A stretch of 64,000 nucleotides of DNA from Azohydromonas sediminis (lineage in GTDB: Bacteria; Pseudomonadota; Gammaproteobacteria; Burkholderiales; Burkholderiaceae_C), in NCBI RefSeq assembly GCF_003574675.1, contig NZ_QOAZ01000006.1:1-64000 (forward strand), written 5' to 3'. The notes under the pieces are model-generated. The model did not search any database. It was given only the letters and a program-made list of their open reading frames with translations, and was not told where the DNA came from. Below, one piece after another: positions 57,589 through 64,000 of this stretch (positions are counted from its first letter, which is position 1; each line of letters starts with the position of its first letter). Both the position numbers and the translations under genes were made by a program.

Positions 57589-59043
57589 ATGTCCGACCTG
57601 TCGATGCTGATCAACGGCCTGAAGGTGACGGCCGAGAAGAACGCGACGTTCGAGCGGCGCAACCCGCTCGACGGCACCGTCGCGACGCGCGCGCCGGCCG
57701 CCTCGCCCGCCGACGCCGTGATGGCCGTCGAAGCCGCCGCCGAGGCGTTCAAGACCTGGAGCGAGACGGGCCCGAGCGCGCGCCGTGCGCTGCTGCTCAA
57801 GGCCGCCGACGCGCTCGAGGCCAAGACGCCGCAGTTCGTCGAGGCGGTGCCCGCCGAGACCGGCGCCACCGGCATGTGGGCCGGCTTCAACGTGATGCTC
57901 GCCGCCGGGATGATCCGCGAGGCCGCGGCGCTGACGACGCAGGTCGCCGGCGAGGTGATCCCGTCCGACGTGCCCGGCAGCCTCGCGATGGGCGTGCGCC
58001 AGCCCGCCGGCGTCGTGCTCGGCATCGCGCCGTGGAACGCGCCGATCATCCTCGGCGTGCGCGCGATCGCCACACCGCTGGCGTGCGGCAACACCGTGAT
58101 CCTCAAAGGCAGCGAGAACTGCCCGCGCACGCACGCGCTGATCGTCGAGGCGTTCCAGGACGCGGGCTTTCCGCCCGGCGTCGTCAACTACATCACCAAC
58201 GCGCCGGCCGACGCCGGTGCGGTGGTGGAAGCGATGGTCGCGCACCCGGCGGTGCGGCGCGTCAACTTCACCGGCTCGACGCGCGTGGGCAAGATCATCG
58301 CGATGACCTGCGCGAAGTACCTGAAGCCCGTCGTGCTCGAGCTCGGCGGCAAGGCGCCGCTGGTGATCCTCGACGACGCCGACCTCGACGACGCGGTCAA
58401 CGCCGCCGCGTTCGGCTGCTTCGCCAACAGCGGGCAGATCTGCATGTCGACCGAACGCATCGTCGTCGACCAGAAGGTCGCCGACGAGTTCGTCAGGAAG
58501 TTCGCCGACAAGGCCAAGAGCCTGCCGCTGGGCGACCCGCGCAAGCCCGAGCCCGTCGTGCTCGGCTCGGTGGTCGGCATGGCCACCGTCGAGCACTGCA
58601 ACGCGCTGATCGACGACGCGCTGGCCAAGGGTGCCAAGCTGGTGTGTGGCGGCAAGGCCGACTCGACGCTGATGCCGGCGACACTGCTCGACCACGTGAC
58701 GCCCGAGATGCGCATCTACCGCGAGGAGACCTTCGGCCCCGTCAAGGCCATCGTGCGCGTCAGGGGCGTCGAGGAGGCGATCGCGTGCGCCAACGACAAC
58801 GAGTACGGCCTCTCCGCCGCGGTGTTCGGACGCGACATCGCGCGCGCGTTCAACGTCGCGCGCAAGATCGACTCGGGCATCTGCCACGTCAACGCGCCGA
58901 CCGTGCACGACGAGGCGCAGATGCCTTTCGGCGGCGTCAAGGGCTCGGGGATCGGGCGCTTCGGCGGCAAGGCGGGCATCGCCGAGTTCACCGAGCTGCG
59001 CTGGATCACGGTGCAGACGCAGCCGCGGCACTACCCGTTCTGA
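57589..59043 (+). CDS. Aldehyde dehydrogenase, vanillin/salicylaldehyde dehydrogenase type
   Basis: The 484-residue NAD(P)+-dependent enzyme has APWNAPIILGVRAIATPLACGN, KGSENCPRTHALI, FTGSTRVGKIIAM, the general base Glu in LELGGKAPLVILDDADLD and the catalytic Cys in SGQICMSTERIVV. The motif set resembles vanillin and salicylaldehyde dehydrogenases (Vdh, DoxF). It would turn an aromatic aldehyde into its carboxylic acid. AAGGAGA precedes the ATG. It is the last gene of the second liv unit. Confidence 0.88.
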   Translation: MSDLSMLINGLKVTAEKNATFERRNPLDGTVATRAPAASPADAVMAVEAAAEAFKTWSETGPSARRALLLKAADALEAKTPQFVEAVPAETGATGMWAGFNVMLAAGMIREAAALTTQVAGEVIPSDVPGSLAMGVRQPAGVVLGIAPWNAPIILGVRAIATPLACGNTVILKGSENCPRTHALIVEAFQDAGFPPGVVNYITNAPADAGAVVEAMVAHPAVRRVNFTGSTRVGKIIAMTCAKYLKPVVLELGGKAPLVILDDADLDDAVNAAAFGCFANSGQICMSTERIVVDQKVADEFVRKFADKAKSLPLGDPRKPEPVVLGSVVGMATVEHCNALIDDALAKGAKLVCGGKADSTLMPATLLDHVTPEMRIYREETFGPVKAIVRVRGVEEAIACANDNEYGLSAAVFGRDIARAFNVARKIDSGICHVNAPTVHDEAQMPFGGVKGSGIGRFGGKAGIAEFTELRWITVQTQPRHYPF

Positions 59044-59101
59044 GCCGGTGCTCGCGTGCCGGCGGACAGGGGCCTGCGCGCGCGTGACATCTTGCGCGGC
59101 G

Positions 59102-59120
59102 CAGTGCCTGCGTGGCACTG
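59102..59120 (+). terminator. Hairpin downstream of the aldehyde dehydrogenase
   Basis: CAGTGCC (59102-59108), loop TGCGT and GGCACTG (59114-59120) form a perfect 7-bp stem 59 bases after the stop. No T-run follows. It lies in a 172-base gap and probably ends the liv2-aldehyde dehydrogenase transcript. Confidence 0.45.
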
Positions 59121-59215
59121 TCCTGCGGTCGCAGACGGCTCAAGCGGCTTCACCCATGTGCCGATGACCACGGTGAGCCGAGTTCGCGGCCCCCTCGCCG
59201 GGCGGTCGTCGTACG

Positions 59216-60988
59216 ATGACCGCCACCGTGTCCACCCGTGAAACCGCCGCGCCCACGACGCCCGCCGCGACACCGGCGGGCGACGGCGCGGGCGTGCTCG
59301 GACTGGCGGCCGAGAACGCCGCGCTGCGGCTGGCGATCGAGCGGCTGCCGCACGGGCTGTGCATGTTCGACAGCGCCGACCGGCTCGTGTTGGCCAACCG
59401 GCGCTACCGCGAGATCTGGGACCTGCCCGAGGCGCTGATGCGCCCCGGCACGCCGTTCGCCGAGGTCCTCGCCGCCACGCGCGGGCGCGAAGCCGAGTGG
59501 AGCCGCCTGGCCGAGCTGCCGCCGCCCGACCGCGACCGCACGCGCCGGCGTGAATGGGTGATGGACGACGGGCGCACGATCTCGATCGTCGTCACGCGCC
59601 TGGCCGACGGCACCGCGATCGCGGTGCACGAGGACGTCACCGAGCAGCGGCGCACCGAGGCACAGATCGCACACCTCGCGCGCCACGACGCACTGACCGG
59701 TCTCGTCAACCGCGCGGTGCTGCGCGAGGAACTCGAGCGGCTGCTCGCGCGCAACGCGCGCGGCGAGGACCTCGCGCTGCTGTACCTCGACCTCGACCGC
59801 TTCAAGGCCGTCAACGACAGCCACGGGCACCCGGTGGGCGACGCGCTGCTGCGCGAAGTCGCCGCGCGGCTGCGCGCCTGCGTGCGCGACACCGACCTCG
59901 TCGCGCGGCTGGGCGGCGACGAATTCGCGATCGCGCAGTGCGGCGCGCCGCAGCCGACCGCGTCGCGCCGGCTCGCGCAGCGCCTGATCGAGGCGCTGTC
60001 GGCGCCGTTCGAGATCGCCGGCGTGCAGGCGCACATCGGCACCAGCGTCGGCATCGCGGTGGCGCCGTTCGACGGCGACGACCCCGACACGCTGCTGAAG
60101 AACGCCGACCTCGCGCTGTACCGCGCGAAGGCCGACGGGCGCGGCACGATGCGCTACTTCGAACCGGGCATGGACGAGCGCGCCCGCCGGCGCCGTACGC
60201 TCGAGGCCGATCTGCGGGAGGCGCTCGCTCTGCAGCAGTTCCACCTCGAGTACCAGCCGGTGGTGCGCGTGGCCGACGCGGCCGTGTGCGGCGTCGAGGC
60301 GCTGCTGCGCTGGCGGCACCCGTTGCGCGGCATGGTGTCGCCCGCCGAGTTCGTGCCGCTGGCCGAAGACACCGGCCTCATCGTGCCGATCGGCCGCTGG
60401 GTGCTCGAGCAGGCCTGCCGCGACGCGCTGCGCTGGCCGGCGTCGGTGCGCGTCGCGGTCAACGTGTCGGCCGTGCAGTTCCGCCACGGCGCGCTGCTGC
60501 GCGACGTCGCGCACGCGCTGGCGCACAGCGGGCTGGCGGCCGGGCGGCTCGAACTCGAGATCACCGAGTCGGTGATGCTGCGCGAGCCGGCGCAGGCCGT
60601 CGCACAGCTCGCGCAGCTGCGCGCGCACGGCGTCGGCGTCGCACTCGACGACTTCGGCACCGGCTACTCGTCGCTGTCGACGCTGCACGCCTTCCGGTTC
60701 GACCGGCTCAAGATCGACCGCTCGTTCGTGCACGACCTCGGGCGCAACCCGGGCGCGCGCTCGATCGTGCGCGCCGTCGCCGGGCTGGGCCGCAGCCTCG
60801 GCATCGCGACGACGATCGAGGGCGTCGAGACGGCCGAGCAGCTCGCCATCGCGCGCGACGAAGGCTGCGTCGAGGCGCAGGGCCACCTGTTCAGCCGGCC
60901 GCGCCCGGCCGACGAGATCACCGCGTTCGTCGCGGCTGCCGCCGCGCGCGGCGCCGACGCACGCGCACGGGAGGACGCCGATGTTTGA
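59216..60988 (+). CDS. PAS-GGDEF-EAL cyclic-di-GMP protein
   Basis: The 590-residue soluble protein has a PAS-like domain (about 35-145: AIERLPHGLCMFDSADRLVLANRRYREIW), GGDEF at 233-237 with an RDTD I-site just before, and EAL at 361-363 (GVEALLRWRHP). EAL ligands appear intact (NVSAVQ, EITESV, DDFGTGYSS, LKIDRSFV, IEGVET). There are no membrane segments. Its last codons overlap the BLUF gene by 8 bases. Cyclase and phosphodiesterase activities are both possible and may be switched by the BLUF partner. Confidence 0.92.
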   Translation: MTATVSTRETAAPTTPAATPAGDGAGVLGLAAENAALRLAIERLPHGLCMFDSADRLVLANRRYREIWDLPEALMRPGTPFAEVLAATRGREAEWSRLAELPPPDRDRTRRREWVMDDGRTISIVVTRLADGTAIAVHEDVTEQRRTEAQIAHLARHDALTGLVNRAVLREELERLLARNARGEDLALLYLDLDRFKAVNDSHGHPVGDALLREVAARLRACVRDTDLVARLGGDEFAIAQCGAPQPTASRRLAQRLIEALSAPFEIAGVQAHIGTSVGIAVAPFDGDDPDTLLKNADLALYRAKADGRGTMRYFEPGMDERARRRRTLEADLREALALQQFHLEYQPVVRVADAAVCGVEALLRWRHPLRGMVSPAEFVPLAEDTGLIVPIGRWVLEQACRDALRWPASVRVAVNVSAVQFRHGALLRDVAHALAHSGLAAGRLELEITESVMLREPAQAVAQLAQLRAHGVGVALDDFGTGYSSLSTLHAFRFDRLKIDRSFVHDLGRNPGARSIVRAVAGLGRSLGIATTIEGVETAEQLAIARDEGCVEAQGHLFSRPRPADEITAFVAAAAARGADARAREDADV

Positions 60989-61400
60989 ACGCCTCGTCTA
61001 CGTCAGCCGCGCAGCGCCCGGCGTCGGCGCGCGCGACGCCTACGACATCGTGCGCACCGCGCACAACCGCAACAGCCAGCTCGGCCTGACCGGGGCGCTC
61101 GTCTTCGTCGACGGCCACTTCGTGCAGGTGCTCGAGGGCGATGCGTTCCACCTGCGCCAGCGCTTCGCCGTCATCGCCGCCGACCCGCGCCACACCGACG
61201 TGCAGGTGCGCGAGCACGTCGCGATCGACGAGCGCCTGTTCCCCGACGAGTGGATGGCGCTGCGCCACGGCGACGAGGTGCCCGAGACCATGCGGCGCGA
61301 GTTCGTCGACGCGGCGGGCGCGGCACCGCACCACTGGTCCGCCGAGCGCCTGCTGGCCTATGTGCGTGCGGCCTGCGCCGGTGCCGCAGCGCCGCGCTGA
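60981..61400 (+). CDS. BLUF-domain blue-light receptor, stand-alone
   Basis: The 139-residue protein is a single BLUF domain that binds FAD and senses blue light. Key residues fall at the spacing known for AppA: Tyr7, Asn31 (AHNRNSQLGLTGAL) and Gln49 (GHFVQVLEG), with Trp91-Met92 in the conserved FPDEWMAL. There is no output domain. The start overlaps the end of the PAS-GGDEF-EAL gene by 8 bases with GGAGG upstream, so the two should be made together. A terminator-like hairpin follows. Confidence 0.93.
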   Translation: MFERLVYVSRAAPGVGARDAYDIVRTAHNRNSQLGLTGALVFVDGHFVQVLEGDAFHLRQRFAVIAADPRHTDVQVREHVAIDERLFPDEWMALRHGDEVPETMRREFVDAAGAAPHHWSAERLLAYVRAACAGAAAPR

Positions 61401-61411
61401 CTCCGGCGTCG

Positions 61412-61431
61412 GGCCCGCTGCGGGCCTTCTT
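61412..61431 (+). terminator. Terminator-like hairpin after the BLUF gene
   Basis: GGCCCG (61412-61417), loop CTG and CGGGCC (61421-61426) are followed by TTCTT. The stem-loop plus short T-rich tail lies 12 bases after the BLUF stop and closes the two-gene unit. Confidence 0.6.
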
Positions 61432-61510
61432 CAGTCCGCGCCCACGGGCCTGGCGGACGCGACCGCCCCGCTATCATCGATCGGTGACCACGCACCTGCG
61501 AGCCAACGAG

Positions 61511-63673
61511 ATGTCTGTGCCGTTGCGGCCCCGTCGCCCCCCTCGCTGTCCCACTGCGCCGGATCTTCGCCGCGTGCGCGGCGTCGCCGTCGCCGCGGCC
61601 ATCGCGCTGTCGGCGACGTCGGCCGCGGCGCAGTCGACGGCCGATGCGACGACGCGTGTCATCGTGACCGCCAGCGGCGCCGAGCTGCGCCTGTTCGACA
61701 CACCGTACGCCGCCGGCGTGATCGATGCCGACGAGCTGCGCGCGGCCGGCCCGATGGTCAACCTGTCGGAGGCGATGGCGCGCGTGCCGGGGGTCGTCGC
61801 GAACAACCGCCACAACTACGCGCAGGACCTGCAGATCCACTCGCGCGGCTTCGGGGCACGCGCCTCGTTCGGCGTGCGCGGCATCCGGCTGTACACCGAC
61901 GGCATTCCCGCCACCGGCCCCGACGGCCAGGGACAGGTGTCGCACTTCGACCTCGCCGGCGCGCAGCGCGTCGAGGTGCTGCGCGGACCGTTCTCGGCGC
62001 TGTACGGGTCGAGTTCGGGCGGCGTGATCTCGCTCGTCAGCGCGGCGCCGACCGAGCGGCGCTGGCTGCTCGGCGGCGACGTCGGCAGCGACGGGCTGTG
62101 GCAGGCGCGCGCCGGCGTCGAGGCGCCTTTCGACGGCGGCTTCAGCCTGCGCGCGAGCGCGAGCCACTTCGAGATCGACGGCTTTCGCCCGCACAGCAGT
62201 GCGCAGCGCACGCTGGGCAACGCTCGCCTGGGCTGGGACGGGGCGCGCGACCGCGTCGTGCTGATCGTCAACGCGCTCGACCAGCCCGCGCTCGACCCGC
62301 TCGGGCTCACGCGCACGCAGTTCGAAACCGACCCCGACCAGACGACGCCGCAGGCGCTGCTGTACGACACCCGCAAGAACACCCGCCAGGAGCAGGCCGG
62401 GCTCGCATGGCGCCACCGCTTCGACGACGCCGGCGCACTCAGCGAGAGCCGCGTCGCGGCCTACGTCGGCCAGCGCTCGGTGACGCAGTGGCAGGCGATC
62501 CCGTTCACGGTGCAGGCATCGCCGACGCACCCCGGCGGCGTGATCGACTTCGACCGCGACTATGGCGGCGTCGACGCGCGCCTCGTGTGGCGCTGGGCGC
62601 TGGCTGGCGAGCGCAGCGCGCAGCTGGTGGCCGGTGCCAGCGTCGACGGCAGCATCGAGCACCGGCACGGCTACGAGAACTTCGTCGGCACGACCGACGC
62701 CGACCGCGTGCTCGGCGTCACCGGTGCGTTGCGGCGCGACGAGCGCAACCGCGTGACGACGCGCGACGTCTACGCGCAGGCCGAGGCCGACCTCGCACGC
62801 GACTGGACCGCCACACTGGGCGTGCGCCACGGCCGCGTCGAGTTCCGCAGCGACGACCGCTACCTCGTCAACGGCGACGATTCGGGCTCGCGCGCCTTCG
62901 GCTACACGAACCCGGCGGCGGCGCTGCAGTGGCGCGTGACGCCGGCGCTGAACCTGTACGTCAGCGCCGGCCGCGGCTTCGAGTCGCCGACGTTCAACGA
63001 ACTCTTTTACCGACCCGACGGCCTGGCCGGCTTCAACACCGGGCTGAACGCACAGACCAGCCGCCAGTGGGAGGCGGGGCTGAAGTGGCGCGACGCGTCG
63101 CGCGGCCTCGCGTTCGACGTCGCCGTGTTCGACATCCGCACCGACGACGAGATCGGCGTGGCCAGCAGCAGCGGCGGGCGCACGACGTTCCGCAACGTCG
63201 GGCGCACGCTGCGGCAGGGTGCCGAGTTCGATCTGCGCTGGCGCATCGCCGACGGCTGGCGCGCGCAGCTCGCCGCGAGCTGGCTCGACGCGACGTACCG
63301 CGACACGCTGCCGTCGACGCCGATCGTCGCCGGCAACCGCATCGCCGGCACGCCCGACGCCTGGGGCTATGCCGAGCTGGCGTGGCTGCCGGCCCGCGGC
63401 GTCGAGCTCGCACTCGAAGCCCGCGGCCAGAGCGACGTGCCCGTCAACGACGCCAACACCGACTTCGCCGAGGGCTTCGTCCTGACGGCGCTGCGCGCGC
63501 GCTGGCAGCGCGACCTGGGCGCGGGCCGGCTCGAGCTGCTGGCACGGCTCGACAACCTCGCCGGCCGGCGTGTCGCCGGCAGCGTGATCGTCAACGAGGC
63601 CAACCAGCGCTACTTCGAGCCGGCGCCCGGGCGCACCTGGCTGCTCGCGGCGCGCTGGAGCGCGCCGTTCTGA
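61511..63673 (+). CDS. pqqU: TonB-dependent outer-membrane receptor, PqqU/YncD type
   Basis: The 720-residue receptor has a signal peptide (basic start, GVAVAAAIALSATSAAAQ), a TonB box-like TRVIVTAS, the plug (VNLSEAMARVPGV, NYAQDLQIHSRGFGARASFGVRG, LYTDGIPATGPDGQGQ, EVLRGPFSALYGSSSGGV) and a beta barrel ending in an aromatic-terminated WSAPF. Long identical stretches with E. coli YncD as I remember it (SSGGRT, GRGFESPTFNEL, SVIVNEANQRYFEPAPGR) place it in that family. YncD/PqqU imports the cofactor PQQ. No PQQ-dependent dehydrogenase is in the window. Confidence 0.87.
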   Translation: MSVPLRPRRPPRCPTAPDLRRVRGVAVAAAIALSATSAAAQSTADATTRVIVTASGAELRLFDTPYAAGVIDADELRAAGPMVNLSEAMARVPGVVANNRHNYAQDLQIHSRGFGARASFGVRGIRLYTDGIPATGPDGQGQVSHFDLAGAQRVEVLRGPFSALYGSSSGGVISLVSAAPTERRWLLGGDVGSDGLWQARAGVEAPFDGGFSLRASASHFEIDGFRPHSSAQRTLGNARLGWDGARDRVVLIVNALDQPALDPLGLTRTQFETDPDQTTPQALLYDTRKNTRQEQAGLAWRHRFDDAGALSESRVAAYVGQRSVTQWQAIPFTVQASPTHPGGVIDFDRDYGGVDARLVWRWALAGERSAQLVAGASVDGSIEHRHGYENFVGTTDADRVLGVTGALRRDERNRVTTRDVYAQAEADLARDWTATLGVRHGRVEFRSDDRYLVNGDDSGSRAFGYTNPAAALQWRVTPALNLYVSAGRGFESPTFNELFYRPDGLAGFNTGLNAQTSRQWEAGLKWRDASRGLAFDVAVFDIRTDDEIGVASSSGGRTTFRNVGRTLRQGAEFDLRWRIADGWRAQLAASWLDATYRDTLPSTPIVAGNRIAGTPDAWGYAELAWLPARGVELALEARGQSDVPVNDANTDFAEGFVLTALRARWQRDLGAGRLELLARLDNLAGRRVAGSVIVNEANQRYFEPAPGRTWLLAARWSAPF

Positions 63674-63681
63674 ACGCCGCC

Positions 63682-63891
63682 TCAGCCGCCGGCCGGCTTC
63701 GGCAGTGCCTTGTCGCTCCACAGCTGGCCGCCGGTGGCCCAGTCGTGGCGCGCGATGTCGTAGAACAGGATGTCGACGCCGTCGGCACTGCCGCCGAGCG
63801 TCCTGACGCAGGCTTCGGTCAGCGCCTGCGCCAGCGCCCGTTTCTGCTCGACGCTGCGGCCTTCGAACAGTTCGACGCGGATCGTGGGCAT
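63682..63891 (-). CDS. 4-oxalocrotonate tautomerase family protein
   Basis: The 69-residue protein begins MPTIRVELFEGRSVEQKRALAQALTEA. After Met removal Pro1 is the catalytic base, and Arg11 of the active site is present. It would catalyse keto-enol tautomerisation of a 2-oxo or 2-hydroxy-dienoate. Its length matches 4-OT (62 residues) with a short Pro/Gly tail. It ends 8 bases from the convergent receptor gene and lies 24 bases downstream of another minus-strand gene. Confidence 0.9.
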   Translation of the reverse strand: MPTIRVELFEGRSVEQKRALAQALTEACVRTLGGSADGVDILFYDIARHDWATGGQLWSDKALPKPAGG

Positions 63892-63915
63892 GGTCGGTCT
63901 CCTCGGGGGTGAAGT

Positions 63916-64000
63916 TCAGTCGCGGTAGCCGGGCATGACGCGGTCGAGGCGGCGCAGCAGCGCCGGCCACTCGACGTCGCCGTCCCACTCGCGGCCGTCG
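63916..64000 (-). CDS. C-terminal end of a truncated gene, function unknown
   Basis: A minus-strand frame enters from the right edge and ends with TGA at 63918-63916. The last 28 residues read DGREWDGDVEWPALLRRLD then RVMPGYRD. Codon use fits the rest of the window and the next gene follows after 24 bases, so an operon with the tautomerase is likely. Too little remains to name a family. Confidence 0.5.
   Translation of the reverse strand, partial: DGREWDGDVEWPALLRRLDRVMPGYRD

Noticed and set aside
61472-61477. TATCAT as a -10 element for the TonB receptor gene, and a possible riboswitch upstream
   Set aside because: No matching -35 element, and the 110-base gap is too short and lacks conserved elements of a cobalamin riboswitch.

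Overview
The window is about 70% GC with nearly gapless coding. Its gene content fits a betaproteobacterium of the Burkholderiales (Rubrivivax/Leptothrix/Comamonadaceae type): Bug/TctC binding proteins, many LysR regulators, a protocatechuate 4,5-cleavage cluster and Liv-type ABC operons. No rRNA, tRNA, CRISPR array or complete mobile element is visible. The only sign of mobility is a probable transposase N-terminus cut by the left edge. No gap between genes exceeds about 240 bases.

Layout. (1) 208-10976, purine salvage and oxidation: a two-permease ABC importer of the BMP/nucleoside type, guanine deaminase and a LysR regulator on the minus strand, divergent from xdhABC. (2) 11016-13229: two LysR genes, one with two N-terminal HTH domains. 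(3) 13316-26912, aromatic catabolism: livKHMGF, an alpha/beta hydrolase, a SnoaL-like protein and a leaderless ModA-like protein, then ligJ, ligK, an NAD(P)-dependent oxidoreductase, ligI, ligA, ligB, ligC and a Bug binding protein, followed by an AraC regulator. This covers protocatechuate to pyruvate plus oxaloacetate, except that no ligU is present. (4) 27966-33826: a LysR gene divergent from gcl-hyi-glxR-ttuD, which takes glyoxylate to 2-phosphoglycerate, with a 15-bp operator candidate between them. (5) 33940-37314: an orphan pseudopilin and a large GGDEF-EAL protein. (6) 37357-43397: a Rieske oxygenase paired with an adenine deaminase, an FMN 2-hydroxyacid dehydrogenase, LysR, DUF454 and a ketopantoate reductase-like gene. 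(7) 43394-49164: a complete tripartite tricarboxylate transporter (tctCBA), an AAE3-like acyl-CoA synthetase and a Crp/Fnr regulator. (8) 49265-51516: a second, divergent LigAB-type dioxygenase with its own LysR. (9) 51529-59043: AraC, a second liv operon and a vanillin-type aldehyde dehydrogenase. (10) 59216-63891: a PAS-GGDEF-EAL protein overlapping a BLUF photoreceptor gene, a PqqU/YncD-type TonB receptor and a 4-OT tautomerase.

How the genes fit together. Guanine and adenine are deaminated to xanthine and hypoxanthine, which XdhABC oxidises to urate. The gcl operon could use glyoxylate from later ureide breakdown, but no urate-to-glyoxylate genes are in the window. The aromatic modules feed central metabolism through protocatechuate. 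Local regulators sit beside almost every module: six LysR, two AraC and one Crp/Fnr. Several intergenic regions hold clear inverted or direct repeats that look like operators or mRNA hairpins. The least familiar combinations are the overlapping BLUF and c-di-GMP genes, the Rieske plus adenine deaminase pair, the double-HTH LysR, and the second LigAB set whose LysR start codon lies inside a perfect palindrome.
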